A DNA stretch of 64,000 bases, taken from NCBI GenBank assembly GCA_016869215.1, contig VGEP01000017.1, positions 1-64,000 of the forward strand. Direction: 5' to 3'. The stretch's first letter is position 1. The number at the start of each line of letters is the position of its first letter. The notes under the pieces were generated by a model. It saw only the letters and a list, made by a program, of their open reading frames with translations, made no database searches and was not told the origin of the DNA. This document shows, piece by piece, positions 8,646-17,294 of the stretch. The DNA is from Alphaproteobacteria bacterium. GTDB taxonomy: Bacteria > Pseudomonadota > Alphaproteobacteria > Rhizobiales > Xanthobacteraceae. The position numbers and the translations under genes are program-made.

Positions 8646-11600
8646 GCCGGGCGGTCGGATCGTGCTGTCGGACCGGGTTCCCGGTCTCGCGGGAATGCTG
8701 ACCGGCGGCGGCAGCGGCGGCGCCAAATCGCTTGGTTGGATGATCGGAAGCTGAGGCGCCTCGGTTCGCGGCATTGGCTGCGGCGGTACGCTCCGCTCAC
8801 GCTCCAATCTTTCGCGCTCTTGACGTTCGATGGCGTCGATCTGCTTTGCCTGCTGCTCGACCGCGCGCATGGTGAGCCAGTTGGCAAGCGCGCCGGTATC
8901 CACCGTGCGCTGCGGCGCAGGCAGCGCACCCCTGAGCGTGACCTGCACCTCCGGCCGCACCGCTCCGGACAGCGCGGTCTGTCCGGTGAGCGTGATCAGC
9001 GCTTCGACCGTGCCGGCCGCAAGATCGACGCTGCCGGTGGCTTTGATATCCGCCGCCGCCTGCGCCGAAATGTCGGTGAAGCGCGCCAGCCCCGCCGCGA
9101 TGCCGATCGAAGCTACCGCGCGCGTGACGGTGAGCGTGCCGCTTTCCAGCATTCCGGCGGCGAACGCGCTGGCGCGGCGGCTGTCCATGGGAATGCCGAG
9201 TTCGGCGGCGCGCACCGCAGCCTCGAACACCGCCGGATTGAGGCCCGCGAACCGCCCGCCTTCGAGCATCACCTTGCCGTTGCCCGACAGAGATCCAATA
9301 AAGGCCGCGGGGCTGCGGCCCGATCCGGCGAGCTCGGCCTGCAATTGAAGTTTTCCCGCGACCGGCGGCGCATCCGCTGCCGCGAACAGGGCCGCGGCCT
9401 CGACATCCTTCAGCGCGATCCGCGCGCGCGCCGAAAGCCCGCCCGTTTCGTTGGTCAATACGATCCGGCCTTCGACCCGGCCCTTACCCAGCGTGCCGCC
9501 GATATCCTCGAAGGCGATGCCGGAGCGGCCGATGCGGGCCACGCCCTGCAACGATTCCGCAAACGCGCCGCCCGCGAGCGCCGCGCGCCGCGCCTTGAAC
9601 GCGATCTGGCCCGCGACCTCCGACGCCGCGGACGCGAACGGCTCCTGCGGCCAGCGCGCCGCATCGCCGCCGCGCGGCGCGGGCATCCCGGCCGCGGCCG
9701 CGATCATCGCCGGCAGATCGAGCGTCTCCGCATCGATAGCGCCGTCGACGCGCGGCGAGTCGCCGAATTGCGCCGCGAACCGTCCGCTCACCTTGTGGCT
9801 GCCGATCGTCCCGGCGAAGCGGTCGATGGCGACGGTCGCCGGTCCGACGGCGGGCATCCGCGCCACGCCCTCGCCTTCGGCGTCGATCAGCCCGGCGTTG
9901 AGCCGGCCGTCGAAGCGCAGGTCCTTGCCGGGCACGCCGTTCGCGGTCAGCACCAGGCGTCCCGGACGTTTGGTGGGCGCGGGCACGCGTTCGAGGCCCA
10001 ATGCAGCGAGCAGCGCGCCGCCGTCGTCGGCCTCGAACTGCCCGCCGAAGCGCAACTCCGCGTCGCCTAGCGCCGCAAGGTCGGCGGCGGCGAAGGCGCC
10101 CGACTTGCCGGCGGCGCTGGCCAGGAGATTCACCCGCAATGCCCCGATGCGCCCGGTGAGATCGAGCCGCGCATGGGCCGCACCCGACTGCGCGCGCTCG
10201 CGGCTCAACACCGCGCGCAGTTTGGCACCGCCCTGCGCGCCCGACAGGCGGCGCAGCGGCGCGGCGAGCGGCGTCGCGAAGCGCTCGGCAAGCGACAGCA
10301 CGCCGTTCAATTGCCGCGCGTCGAGATCGACCGTGATGTTGTCCTCGGCGCGGAACTCGCCGCCGATGCGGCCGCGCGCCTCGACGCTTGCGCTGCCGAG
10401 ATCGGCAATCGCGACCCGCTCGATGGCGATCCCCTCGGCGTCGAATTTCAGGCGCGCGTTCAGGCTCTGCGCGTCGAAACCGGCGATGCGCGCGCGCCCG
10501 ATGTCGATTGCGATCGCGGCTTCGCCTGGCCGCTGCAGCCCAAGCCCCACGAGCGACGACTGGCCGAAGTCCAGCACCGCGTCGAGATCGAGCTCGGCCG
10601 CCTTCAATTCGGCGTCGAGCCGCGCCGGACGGTTGCCCGCGGGCCATGAATAGCCGGCGCGGCCCTCGACCGCGCCGCGGCCGAAATCGGTGTGCAGCCG
10701 TTCAACGGCGATGCGGTCGGCGCCGAGCGTGACCGTGCCCCTGGCCTGCCACGCCTTCATCTGACCCGCCGCACCCGGCTGCCCGGCGAGCCATCCCAGC
10801 AGGGTCCGCGGATCGCCTGCATCGACGCTGGCGTCGCCGGTGAAGCCCAAGCCCATCCCGGCGGGATATAGCCGCCCGTTCAGCCGGACCTGTGTCAGCC
10901 CCGGCGCGCGGAACTCCAGCCGTTCGAGCCGCCAGTCCTTGCCGTCGGAGCGCAGGTCGGCGTGCGCACCCTGCAGCGGCGCGCCGCCGAGCGTCGCAAG
11001 ATCGGCGCGCACCGCAAGCCGCACCGGCCACGGCGGACGCAGCGCGCCGCCGACCACCTCGCCGAAGGCGCGCACCGCCTGAAACGGCAGCCGGCGCGGC
11101 GCATCGGCGACGGCGAGCATCCGGTCGAGATCGATCTGGCGGCCGGACAGCTCCGCGCTGAGATGCGGCTCCGCGCCATAGACGAACTCGCCTGTGCCCG
11201 TGAGCCCTGTGGCGCGGTCGTCCGGCCCGTACTGGAACTCGATGCCTTCAAGCTTCGCGATGCCGGCATTCGCCTGCACCTTGCCGCTCAGGCGCCAGGG
11301 CTCGTGCGCAATCGCCCGGCCGCTCGCGGTCACCGAACTCGCGGGCCGCGACAGTTTCAGCGCGCCGTCGAAGCGCGGTGCGCCCTGCTCGAACGCGAAC
11401 AGCCCGTCGGCCTCGAACGACAGCGGGCGCTCGGCGGTGTCCAGGCTGAGCCGCACGCGGGTGCCGTCGGAGCCATGGCGGCCGGCGCTGACGGTATAAC
11501 CGTAGGCGCCGCCGCGGGCGACGAACGCGCCCTTGCCGCGGATCGGGCCGACGAGCGACCGAACCTCGCCGTCGAACCACAACTGCTCCAGCACCAGTTC

Positions 11601-12062
11601 CATCCCGGAGCGGACGTCCGTGAGGGTGGCGCGGCCGTCCTCGATGTTGAGCCGGTCGATCGACAGGGTCTCCGCCGCGAGCGCGACCGGCGGCCAGTCG
11701 ATCCGGCCCTGCCGGTCGAGGCCGATGCCGAACTCCGGCTTTACGAGCCGCATCTCCACCGCGCGGATTTCCCCGCGCAACAGCGAGCCGAGCGCCAGTT
11801 CCACGCGCAGCGAACGCGCGCGCAGGCGGCTGTCGCCCGCCGCCGCGCCGCCGAGCGCGACACCGCCGAGGCTCACCGAGGGAAACGGCAGGATGCGCGC
11901 GTCGATGTCGCCTGCGACATGAACCGTCATGCCGACGAGCTGGCTCGCCTTGGCTTCCAGCACCGCGCGGTGCGAATTCCAGTCGACGAAATACGGCCCG
12001 ACCAGCGCCGCCACCAGCGCCAGGATCAGCGCAATCGCAAATCCCAGAAGCGTCGCCTGCAC
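8625..12062 (-). CDS. AsmA-family protein (large envelope protein)
   Basis: 1145 residues from a GTG at 12062 (GGAGA just upstream), beginning VQATLLGFAIALILALVAAL: a single N-terminal membrane anchor followed by AsmA motifs VDWNSHRAVLEAKASQLVG and RILPFPSVSLGGVALGG. The rest is a long beta-rich repeat region with a second AsmA_2-like block near the C-terminus (GNGKVMLEGGRFAGLNPAVF, then GTLTVTRAVASIG), and a Pro-rich tail. AsmA-like proteins are thought to bridge the envelope and move lipids or influence outer-membrane assembly. The first 38 upstream residues of the longest frame lack conserved features. Confidence 0.85.
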   Translation of the reverse strand: MQATLLGFAIALILALVAALVGPYFVDWNSHRAVLEAKASQLVGMTVHVAGDIDARILPFPSVSLGGVALGGAAAGDSRLRARSLRVELALGSLLRGEIRAVEMRLVKPEFGIGLDRQGRIDWPPVALAAETLSIDRLNIEDGRATLTDVRSGMELVLEQLWFDGEVRSLVGPIRGKGAFVARGGAYGYTVSAGRHGSDGTRVRLSLDTAERPLSFEADGLFAFEQGAPRFDGALKLSRPASSVTASGRAIAHEPWRLSGKVQANAGIAKLEGIEFQYGPDDRATGLTGTGEFVYGAEPHLSAELSGRQIDLDRMLAVADAPRRLPFQAVRAFGEVVGGALRPPWPVRLAVRADLATLGGAPLQGAHADLRSDGKDWRLERLEFRAPGLTQVRLNGRLYPAGMGLGFTGDASVDAGDPRTLLGWLAGQPGAAGQMKAWQARGTVTLGADRIAVERLHTDFGRGAVEGRAGYSWPAGNRPARLDAELKAAELDLDAVLDFGQSSLVGLGLQRPGEAAIAIDIGRARIAGFDAQSLNARLKFDAEGIAIERVAIADLGSASVEARGRIGGEFRAEDNITVDLDARQLNGVLSLAERFATPLAAPLRRLSGAQGGAKLRAVLSRERAQSGAAHARLDLTGRIGALRVNLLASAAGKSGAFAAADLAALGDAELRFGGQFEADDGGALLAALGLERVPAPTKRPGRLVLTANGVPGKDLRFDGRLNAGLIDAEGEGVARMPAVGPATVAIDRFAGTIGSHKVSGRFAAQFGDSPRVDGAIDAETLDLPAMIAAAAGMPAPRGGDAARWPQEPFASAASEVAGQIAFKARRAALAGGAFAESLQGVARIGRSGIAFEDIGGTLGKGRVEGRIVLTNETGGLSARARIALKDVEAAALFAAADAPPVAGKLQLQAELAGSGRSPAAFIGSLSGNGKVMLEGGRFAGLNPAVFEAAVRAAELGIPMDSRRASAFAAGMLESGTLTVTRAVASIGIAAGLARFTDISAQAAADIKATGSVDLAAGTVEALITLTGQTALSGAVRPEVQVTLRGALPAPQRTVDTGALANWLTMRAVEQQAKQIDAIERQERERLERERSVPPQPMPRTEAPQLPIIQPSDLAPPLPPPVSIPARPGTRSDSTIRPPGLIGAQN

Positions 12063-12229
12063 GCTGTCTCCAGTGCAAGTTCGATGGGGCCCGGCCCTGA
12101 CGTGCGGCCCGAACGTCCGCACCATCTTAGGGTCGGCGGCGGCCCGGCACGAGCGCCCTCCGGCCCGGCCATGCACAATTTGAAGTGGCTGTGTTTAGCG
12201 GCAAATCTGTGTCAGGCCGGATCGCCCGA

Positions 12230-13645
12230 TCAGGCGACGATCTTGCCCGGATTCATGATGCCTTGCGGATCGAGCGCCCGCTTGATCGCGCGCATGGCGT
12301 CGAGCGCGGGCGCGCCGTGCTCGGCGAGCAGATACTTCATCTTGCCCTGCCCGACGCCGTGCTCGCCGGTGCAGGTGCCGTCCATCGCGAGCGCGCGCTC
12401 GACCAGGCGTTCGTTGAACGCCTTGGCGGCCTTCACCTCATCGGGATTGTCGGTGTCGATCAGCAGCGTGAGATGGAAATTGCCGTCGCCGACGTGGCCG
12501 ACGATGGGCGCGATGATATTGCTCGCGGCGATGTCGGCCTGGGTCTCGGCGACGCATTCGGCGAGCCGCGAAATGGGCACGCAGACGTCGGTCGGAATGA
12601 TCTTGGCGCCGGGACGCAGCGTGAAGCACGAGAATGCCGCGTTGTGGCGCGCCTCCCAGAGCCTGGTGCGCTCCTCGGGCCGTGTGGTCCATTCGAACGG
12701 ACCGCCTCCGAACTCGCCGGCGATCTCGCCGAACCGCTCCGATTGCTCCGAGACGCCCGCCTCGGTGCCGTGGAACTCCAGGAACAGCATCGGCGTCTCG
12801 CGCAGCGACAGCTTGGAGTACTGGTTCACCGCGCGCACCTGCAGGGCGTCGAGCAACTCGATGCGCGCCACCGGAATGCCGGACTGGATGGTCTGGATCG
12901 CGGCCTTGCAGCAGGCGTCGACCGAGGGGAACGGGCAGATGCCGCCTGAGATCGCCTCCGGGATTCCGGCAAGCTTGAGCGTCAGTTCGACGATGACGCC
13001 GAGCGTGCCTTCGGACCCCACGATCAGCCGCGTCAGGTCGTAGCCCGCCGACGACTTCTTGGCGCGGCGCGCCGTGGTCATCAGTTCGCCCGACGCGGTG
13101 ACGACCTTCAGCGACAGCACGTTGTCCTTCATGGTGCCGTAGCGCACCGCGTTGGTGCCCGAGCAGCGCGTCGCGGTCATGCCGCCGAGCGAAGCGTCCG
13201 CGCCCGGATCGATCGGGAAGAACACGCCCTGGTCGCGCAGGTATTCGTTCAGCGCCTTGCGCGTGATGCCGGGCTCGATCACGCAGTCGAGGTCCTCGGC
13301 GTGCACCGCCAGCACCTTGTTCATGTCGCGCACGTCGATCGACACGCCGCCGAGCGGCGCGTTGACGTGGCCTTCGAGCGAGGAGCCTGCGCCGAACGGG
13401 ATCACCGGAACGTTATGTGCGGCGCAGACGCGGACGATGTCCTGCACCTCGGCAGCGGTCTGCGGAAACACCACCGCGTCGGGCGGCTGGTTCTCGATCC
13501 AGGTGACGGTGTTGGCGTGCTGCTCGCGCACCGCGCGCGAGGTCACGAGGCGATTGCCGAACTTCGCGGTCAGCGCCGCGATAGCGGCCTTGACGGCGTT
13601 CGGGGCGGGGCGCGGCGGCGAAAGCGCTTCTGCGGGAGCTGACAT
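12230..13645 (-). CDS. FAD-linked oxidase, GlcD/D-lactate dehydrogenase type
   Basis: 471 residues. The N-terminal FAD-binding PCMH domain shows QTAAEVQDIVRVCAAHNVPV, IPFGAGSSLEGHVNAPLGG and DPGADASLGGMTATRCSGTN. The C-terminal oxidase domain ends with GEHGVGQGKMKYL and MRAIKRALDPQGIMNPGKI, the signature of glycolate oxidase GlcD and D-lactate dehydrogenase (cytochrome). The likely role is oxidation of a 2-hydroxyacid with electron transfer to the respiratory chain. No GlcE or GlcF partner is nearby, which favours the single-subunit D-lactate dehydrogenase type. The ATG at 13645 starts the recognisable domain. Confidence 0.88.
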   Translation of the reverse strand: MSAPAEALSPPRPAPNAVKAAIAALTAKFGNRLVTSRAVREQHANTVTWIENQPPDAVVFPQTAAEVQDIVRVCAAHNVPVIPFGAGSSLEGHVNAPLGGVSIDVRDMNKVLAVHAEDLDCVIEPGITRKALNEYLRDQGVFFPIDPGADASLGGMTATRCSGTNAVRYGTMKDNVLSLKVVTASGELMTTARRAKKSSAGYDLTRLIVGSEGTLGVIVELTLKLAGIPEAISGGICPFPSVDACCKAAIQTIQSGIPVARIELLDALQVRAVNQYSKLSLRETPMLFLEFHGTEAGVSEQSERFGEIAGEFGGGPFEWTTRPEERTRLWEARHNAAFSCFTLRPGAKIIPTDVCVPISRLAECVAETQADIAASNIIAPIVGHVGDGNFHLTLLIDTDNPDEVKAAKAFNERLVERALAMDGTCTGEHGVGQGKMKYLLAEHGAPALDAMRAIKRALDPQGIMNPGKIVA

Positions 13646-13715
13646 GGCGTGAGGGTAGCAGACCCCTCGCACCGCCCGCAAAGCACCGGCGCCGCCTTGT
13701 TCAAACGCATGTCCG

Positions 13716-14132
13716 TCAGCGAATGACCCCGCCGCCGGCCGATGGCGCTTTCGGGACCGGCGCGCCGGTCGCGGCAGGGCCGGACTGCAAGAGACCAGGC
13801 CCGGTATCGAGCAGCCCGCCGGTCGACAGGACCGTGCCGAGCCCGCCCTTCGGCGGCGTGGATTTTGGCCCGGCGTCCTTCGCACCCATGGTCATGGCCT
13901 GGTCGACGCACACGGCATGACCCGAACTGCACTGCCGCAGGCATTGCATCAGCCGCGGATCGTGCCTTTCCATACCGGGCGGCGCGGGCGAGTTGACGTA
14001 GCACGACATCCGGCAGCTTTCGTTCTTGCCGATGCACTGGTTCAGGCTGAAGCGCGCGGACGCCGGACCGGACGCCGCCACGGCGGCCGTACCGAGCGCG
14101 AGAACGATCAACGTGGTCGAGGATTTTCGCAT
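13716..14132 (-). CDS. Small secreted cysteine-containing protein
   Basis: 138 residues from an ATG at 14132 with GGAGA nine bases upstream. Signal peptide MRKSSTTLIVLALGTAAVAA, with cleavage near ASARFSLNQ. The mature N-terminal half has a paired-cysteine pattern (CIGKNESCRMSCY, then LMQCLRQCSSGHAVC) suggesting a small disulfide-bonded helical hairpin. The C-terminal half is Gly/Pro-rich and probably disordered. No family is recognised. It lies alone upstream of the FAD oxidase on the same strand. Confidence 0.6.
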   Translation of the reverse strand: MRKSSTTLIVLALGTAAVAASGPASARFSLNQCIGKNESCRMSCYVNSPAPPGMERHDPRLMQCLRQCSSGHAVCVDQAMTMGAKDAGPKSTPPKGGLGTVLSTGGLLDTGPGLLQSGPAATGAPVPKAPSAGGGVIR

Positions 14133-14320
14133 TGCCGTCTCCAAGGTGTTTTGGGGGCCCAGAGGCCGCCGCGACCATGGCCGGCGGTTTAGACCGCAGG
14201 CGCGGGTGGCCGCGTCCACCGAACGGTTGATGTCGGCAGTGCAGGCCGCGAGCCGGCCCTCGCCGACAACGGCGGCAAAAATCGTGCTGGAATTTCAATA
14301 TTTTCCGGCATAATGGGCGG

Positions 14321-14827
14321 ATGCTGGACCGCGTCGAATTCGAGCCGGTGTTCTTCGCGCCCTTCGTCTCCTCGGCGATGAAGGTCGAGCCGCAGTGGAT
14401 CGACTACAACGGCCATCTCAACATGGCCTATTACAACGTGCTGTTCGACCGCGCGGTGGACGAGGTGTTCGAGCTGCTGGGCTGCGGCGCCGACTACGTG
14501 ACGAAGGGATTTTCGACCTTCACCGCAGAGGTGCACGTGCGCTACCTGCGCGAGCTGCACGAGGGCGACCCGGTACGGGTGACGTTCCAGCTGCTCGAAT
14601 ACGATTCGAAGCGCATGCACTACTTCGAGCAGTTGTTCCACGCCGAGGAAGGCTGGGTGTCGGCGACCTCGGAGAACATGTCGCTGCATGTCGACATGGG
14701 CGCGAAGAAGACCGCGCCGTTCCCGCCGGAGGTGACGAAACGGCTTACGCAGATGAAGGCATCGCATGGGCGGCTGCCGAGGCCGGAAGCGGCGGGGCGG
14801 AGCGTTCGGATGCCGGGGAAAATCTAG
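14321..14827 (+). CDS. Hot-dog fold acyl-CoA thioesterase-like protein
   Basis: 168 residues. The segment DYNGHLNMAYYNVLFDRAVD contains the Asp and H-x-N motif of the 4-hydroxybenzoyl-CoA-type thioesterase family, and TAEVHVRYLRELHEGDPVRV is the matching central strand pair. Such enzymes hydrolyse acyl-CoA thioesters in the cytoplasm, but the substrate is unknown. It resembles the stand-alone thioesterases linked to carnitine or betainyl-CoA metabolism, which I cannot confirm. The ATG at 14321 is followed directly by the conserved domain. Confidence 0.75.
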   Translation: MLDRVEFEPVFFAPFVSSAMKVEPQWIDYNGHLNMAYYNVLFDRAVDEVFELLGCGADYVTKGFSTFTAEVHVRYLRELHEGDPVRVTFQLLEYDSKRMHYFEQLFHAEEGWVSATSENMSLHVDMGAKKTAPFPPEVTKRLTQMKASHGRLPRPEAAGRSVRMPGKI

Positions 14828-14853
14828 CTTCGATCGCGGACCAGATTGAGACG

Positions 14854-15045
14854 ATGCGGAGAATTGCCGAACTCATTCTCGCTCTCGTACTGTTTATCGT
14901 CGGCGGCTACGTGTCAGTGTTTCGGAGGTTCCCGGGTGAAGGGCGCGCCGGCGTCGTGCTGATCCTGGGGGCAGCCATTGTGTTCTTCGTTGGCGCATAT
15001 TGGCTGTGGGCTTATTTCATCAATGCCAAGCCGGTCCTCAGGTAA
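14854..15045 (+). CDS. Small two-helix membrane protein
   Basis: 63 residues: MRRIAELILALVLFIVGGYV, a short basic loop (FRRFPGEGRAG), then a second hydrophobic helix (VVLILGAAIVFFVGAYWLWA). Positive residues in the loop favour a hairpin with the loop in the cytoplasm. It starts 27 bp after the thioesterase gene and may be cotranscribed with it. No family assigned. Confidence 0.55.
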   Translation: MRRIAELILALVLFIVGGYVSVFRRFPGEGRAGVVLILGAAIVFFVGAYWLWAYFINAKPVLR

Positions 15046-15077
15046 CGATTGGCCGTCATATCTGACAGGTTCGTTAC

Positions 15078-15491
15078 CTAATACACCGCCCACAACCCCG
15101 GCGTCGCCAGCTCCAGCAGGTGCCCATCCGGGTCGCGGAAGTAGATGCTCCGCCCGCCGCGCGACCATTTCGTCTCGCCCTCGATCGCGACGCCGCACGT
15201 GGCGAGATGCGTCTCCCACACCGCCATCTCCTCCTTGCCGACGCGGAACGCGATGTGCTGCGGCCCCGAACCGTCGTGGCCCGGAATGGTGCCGCCGGGA
15301 AACGTGACCGTCTCCGTCGCCGCCCCTTGCGGAAAGATCAGCAGCACGTCGCGGCCCGCGACGCCGTAGGCGACCAGCCGCTTGTCCTCGAAGATCGGCT
15401 GCAATCCCAGCGTGCCTTCGTAGAATGCGCGCGCCCGCGCCATGTCGCCGGTGTAGAGCGCGGTTTCGAGAATGCCGTCGAGTTTTGGCAT
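15078..15491 (-). CDS. VOC-family (glyoxalase/dioxygenase fold) protein
   Basis: 137 residues, one VOC module pair: GILETALYTGDMARARAFYE at the start and RSIYFRDPDGHLLELATPGL at the end. His and Glu in these segments match the metal-ligand positions of glyoxalase I/dioxygenase-like proteins (HIAFRV, and E of LLELA). Function is not predictable. The ATG at 15491 begins the domain. Upstream in-frame sequence is the translation of a dispersed repeat and is rejected as protein. Confidence 0.75.
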   Translation of the reverse strand: MPKLDGILETALYTGDMARARAFYEGTLGLQPIFEDKRLVAYGVAGRDVLLIFPQGAATETVTFPGGTIPGHDGSGPQHIAFRVGKEEMAVWETHLATCGVAIEGETKWSRGGRSIYFRDPDGHLLELATPGLWAVY

Positions 15492-15512
15492 GGTGCGCGT
15501 CCCTGGACTCTT

Positions 15513-15544
15513 GCGCTGGGTCCTCGCTTTCGCGGGGACGAGCG
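15513..15544 (-). repeat. Dispersed short palindromic repeat
   Basis: This 32-bp unit matches, in inverted orientation, 28 of 32 positions of the unit at 52504-52535. Its core is a hairpin of the CGTCCCCGCGAAAGCG type. Such units are common in Hyphomicrobiales genomes. It lies between the divergent VOC and beta-propeller genes. Confidence 0.6.
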
Positions 15545-15584
15545 GCTCTTTCCGTTCATGCGAAAATTGGTCTAGCATCCTCGC

Positions 15585-16523
15585 ATGTCAGTCGCACACG
15601 ACGCCACGCAGCGCCAACGCGCGGTCAAAGCCCCCCTCATCCGCGAGCACCGCATCCCGACCGCGGGCAGCAAGCCCTATATCTCCGTCGAGGCCGCCGA
15701 CGGCGCCTTGTGGTTCTGCGAGAGCGGCACGTCGAAGATCGGCCGGCTCGATACCAAGAATTATTCGTTCAAAGAGTTCCCGCTGCCCACGCAAGAAGCG
15801 ACGCCGATCGGCATCGTCCCGGGCCCCAACGAAGACCTCTGGTTCGCCGAGAAGAGCGCCAACAAGATCGGTCGTATCACGCTTCGCGGCGAGATTACGG
15901 AATTCCCGGTGCCGACGCCGAAGGCCGGACCCGACGCGATGATGCTCGGCCCCGACGGCAACATCTGGTTTTCCGAGACCGACGCCAATCAAATCGGCCG
16001 CATTACGCCGGACGGAACGATCACCGAGTTCCGGGACGGCATCTCGCCGGGCGTGAAGCCGCTGTCGATCGTGGTGCGCGACGGTGCGCTGTGGTTCAGC
16101 CAGGCCGCGGGCGACCACATCGGCCGCATCACGGTGGACGGCCGCGTGACCGGGTTCCCGATCCCGAGCCAAGGCAGCCAGCCGCGCGCCATGTGTCTGC
16201 ACCCGGACGGCTCGATCTGGTTCGTGCAGACGTCGGCGAACGGACTCTGCCGCATCGACCGCGACGGCGGCATGACGGAGTACAAGGTGTGGACGCCGAA
16301 CGCGTCGCTGCGCAGCGTCTGCGTCGGCCCCGACGGCGATCTCTGGTTCACCGAGAACTTCGCCAACAAGATCGGCCGCATGGCGCCGGACGGCACCATG
16401 CTCGGCGAGTACGACATTCCGACCGCGAACAGCGGCCCGCGCTGCATCACGGCGATGTCGGACGGGCGGTTCTTTTTCACGCAATGGGACGCCGGCCTGA
16501 TCGGCGAGGTCGTTCCCAACTAG
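15585..16523 (+). CDS. Vgb-like beta-propeller (virginiamycin B lyase family)
   Basis: 312 residues built from about seven repeats of the form G-x-[LI]-WF-x-E-x-x-x-[NS]-K-I-G-R-[ILM], for example LWFAEKSANKIGRIT, IWFSETDANQIGRIT and LWFTENFANKIGRMA. This is the streptogramin lyase (Vgb) propeller, with acidic/Asn residues on one face that can bind a divalent metal. True Vgb linearises streptogramin B, but many homologues in environmental bacteria are lactonase-like with unknown substrates, so antibiotic resistance should not be assumed. No signal peptide is evident. A hydrolase and an oxidoreductase follow on the same strand. Confidence 0.8.
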   Translation: MSVAHDATQRQRAVKAPLIREHRIPTAGSKPYISVEAADGALWFCESGTSKIGRLDTKNYSFKEFPLPTQEATPIGIVPGPNEDLWFAEKSANKIGRITLRGEITEFPVPTPKAGPDAMMLGPDGNIWFSETDANQIGRITPDGTITEFRDGISPGVKPLSIVVRDGALWFSQAAGDHIGRITVDGRVTGFPIPSQGSQPRAMCLHPDGSIWFVQTSANGLCRIDRDGGMTEYKVWTPNASLRSVCVGPDGDLWFTENFANKIGRMAPDGTMLGEYDIPTANSGPRCITAMSDGRFFFTQWDAGLIGEVVPN

Positions 16524-16549
16524 CTCAGACAAATCACGGGAGGACGAAC

Positions 16550-17281
16550 GTGGCAGTCGAACGCATCGATTATCAGGCCGGAAGCGTCAAAGCGAAGGGC
16601 GCGCTGGTGTGGAACGAAAAGGTGTCGGGCAAGCGCCCGCTGCTGCTGGTGATGTCGAACTGGCTCGGCGTCACCGACACTCTGATTGCGCGCGCGGGCA
16701 AGATGGCCGGCGACAAGTATGTCGCTTTCGCCGCCGACATGTACGGCGACGGCATGACCTGCGACGGCCCGCCGACCTCGCAGGACTGGATGATGGCGGT
16801 CCGCGGTGACCGCGTCGAAGGGCGCAAGCGCGTCAACGCCGGCCTGCAGGCGATGATCGCGGAGGCCGACAAGCGCGGCATCGGCGACAGCTCGAAGAAG
16901 GCTGCGGTCGGCTTCTGCTTCGGCGGCGGCAACGTGCTGGAACTGGCGCGCTCCGGCGCGCAGCTCGACGCGGTGGTGTCTCTGCACGGCGACCTGCAGA
17001 CCACGATGCCGGCCAAGGCCGGAGACATCAAATGCGCGGTGTTCGTCATTCACGGCTCCAAGGACCCGGTCGCACCGAAGGCCGACCGCGATGCGCTGGA
17101 AGCCGAGATGGACGGCGTCGGCGCGAACTGGCAGTTGCTCGACTTCGGCGGCCGGCTGCATTCGTTCGCGGAAGAAGAGACGATGATGAAGGGCGTCGCG
17201 GAATATCACCCCGGCGCGGCGCAGCAGACTTACCGAATGCTGGACCACTTCATCCAGGACGCGTTCGCGAAGCGGCTGTAG
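16550..17281 (+). CDS. Dienelactone hydrolase family protein
   Basis: 243 residues from a GTG at 16550 (GGGAGGACGAAC upstream). The nucleophile elbow is GFCFGGG with Cys as nucleophile, as in dienelactone hydrolases. The acid is in HGSKDPVAP and the catalytic His in GRLHSFAEEE. The family cleaves lactone or ester bonds in intermediates such as dienelactone. Here it is 26 bp downstream of the beta-propeller and 13 bp upstream of a GMC oxidoreductase, suggesting an oxidation-plus-hydrolysis operon. Confidence 0.85.
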   Translation: MAVERIDYQAGSVKAKGALVWNEKVSGKRPLLLVMSNWLGVTDTLIARAGKMAGDKYVAFAADMYGDGMTCDGPPTSQDWMMAVRGDRVEGRKRVNAGLQAMIAEADKRGIGDSSKKAAVGFCFGGGNVLELARSGAQLDAVVSLHGDLQTTMPAKAGDIKCAVFVIHGSKDPVAPKADRDALEAEMDGVGANWQLLDFGGRLHSFAEEETMMKGVAEYHPGAAQQTYRMLDHFIQDAFAKRL

Positions 17282-17294
17282 GCGTTCGCGGCGC

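Noticed and set aside
15585-16523. Streptogramin B resistance gene
   Set aside because: The fold is Vgb-like, but context is metabolic and many homologues lack resistance function.
15425-16549. Long in-frame extension upstream of the dienelactone hydrolase
   Set aside because: The extra ~375 codons lie in another frame of the beta-propeller gene and are Arg-rich. The GTG at 16550 has a good ribosome-binding site and the domain begins there.
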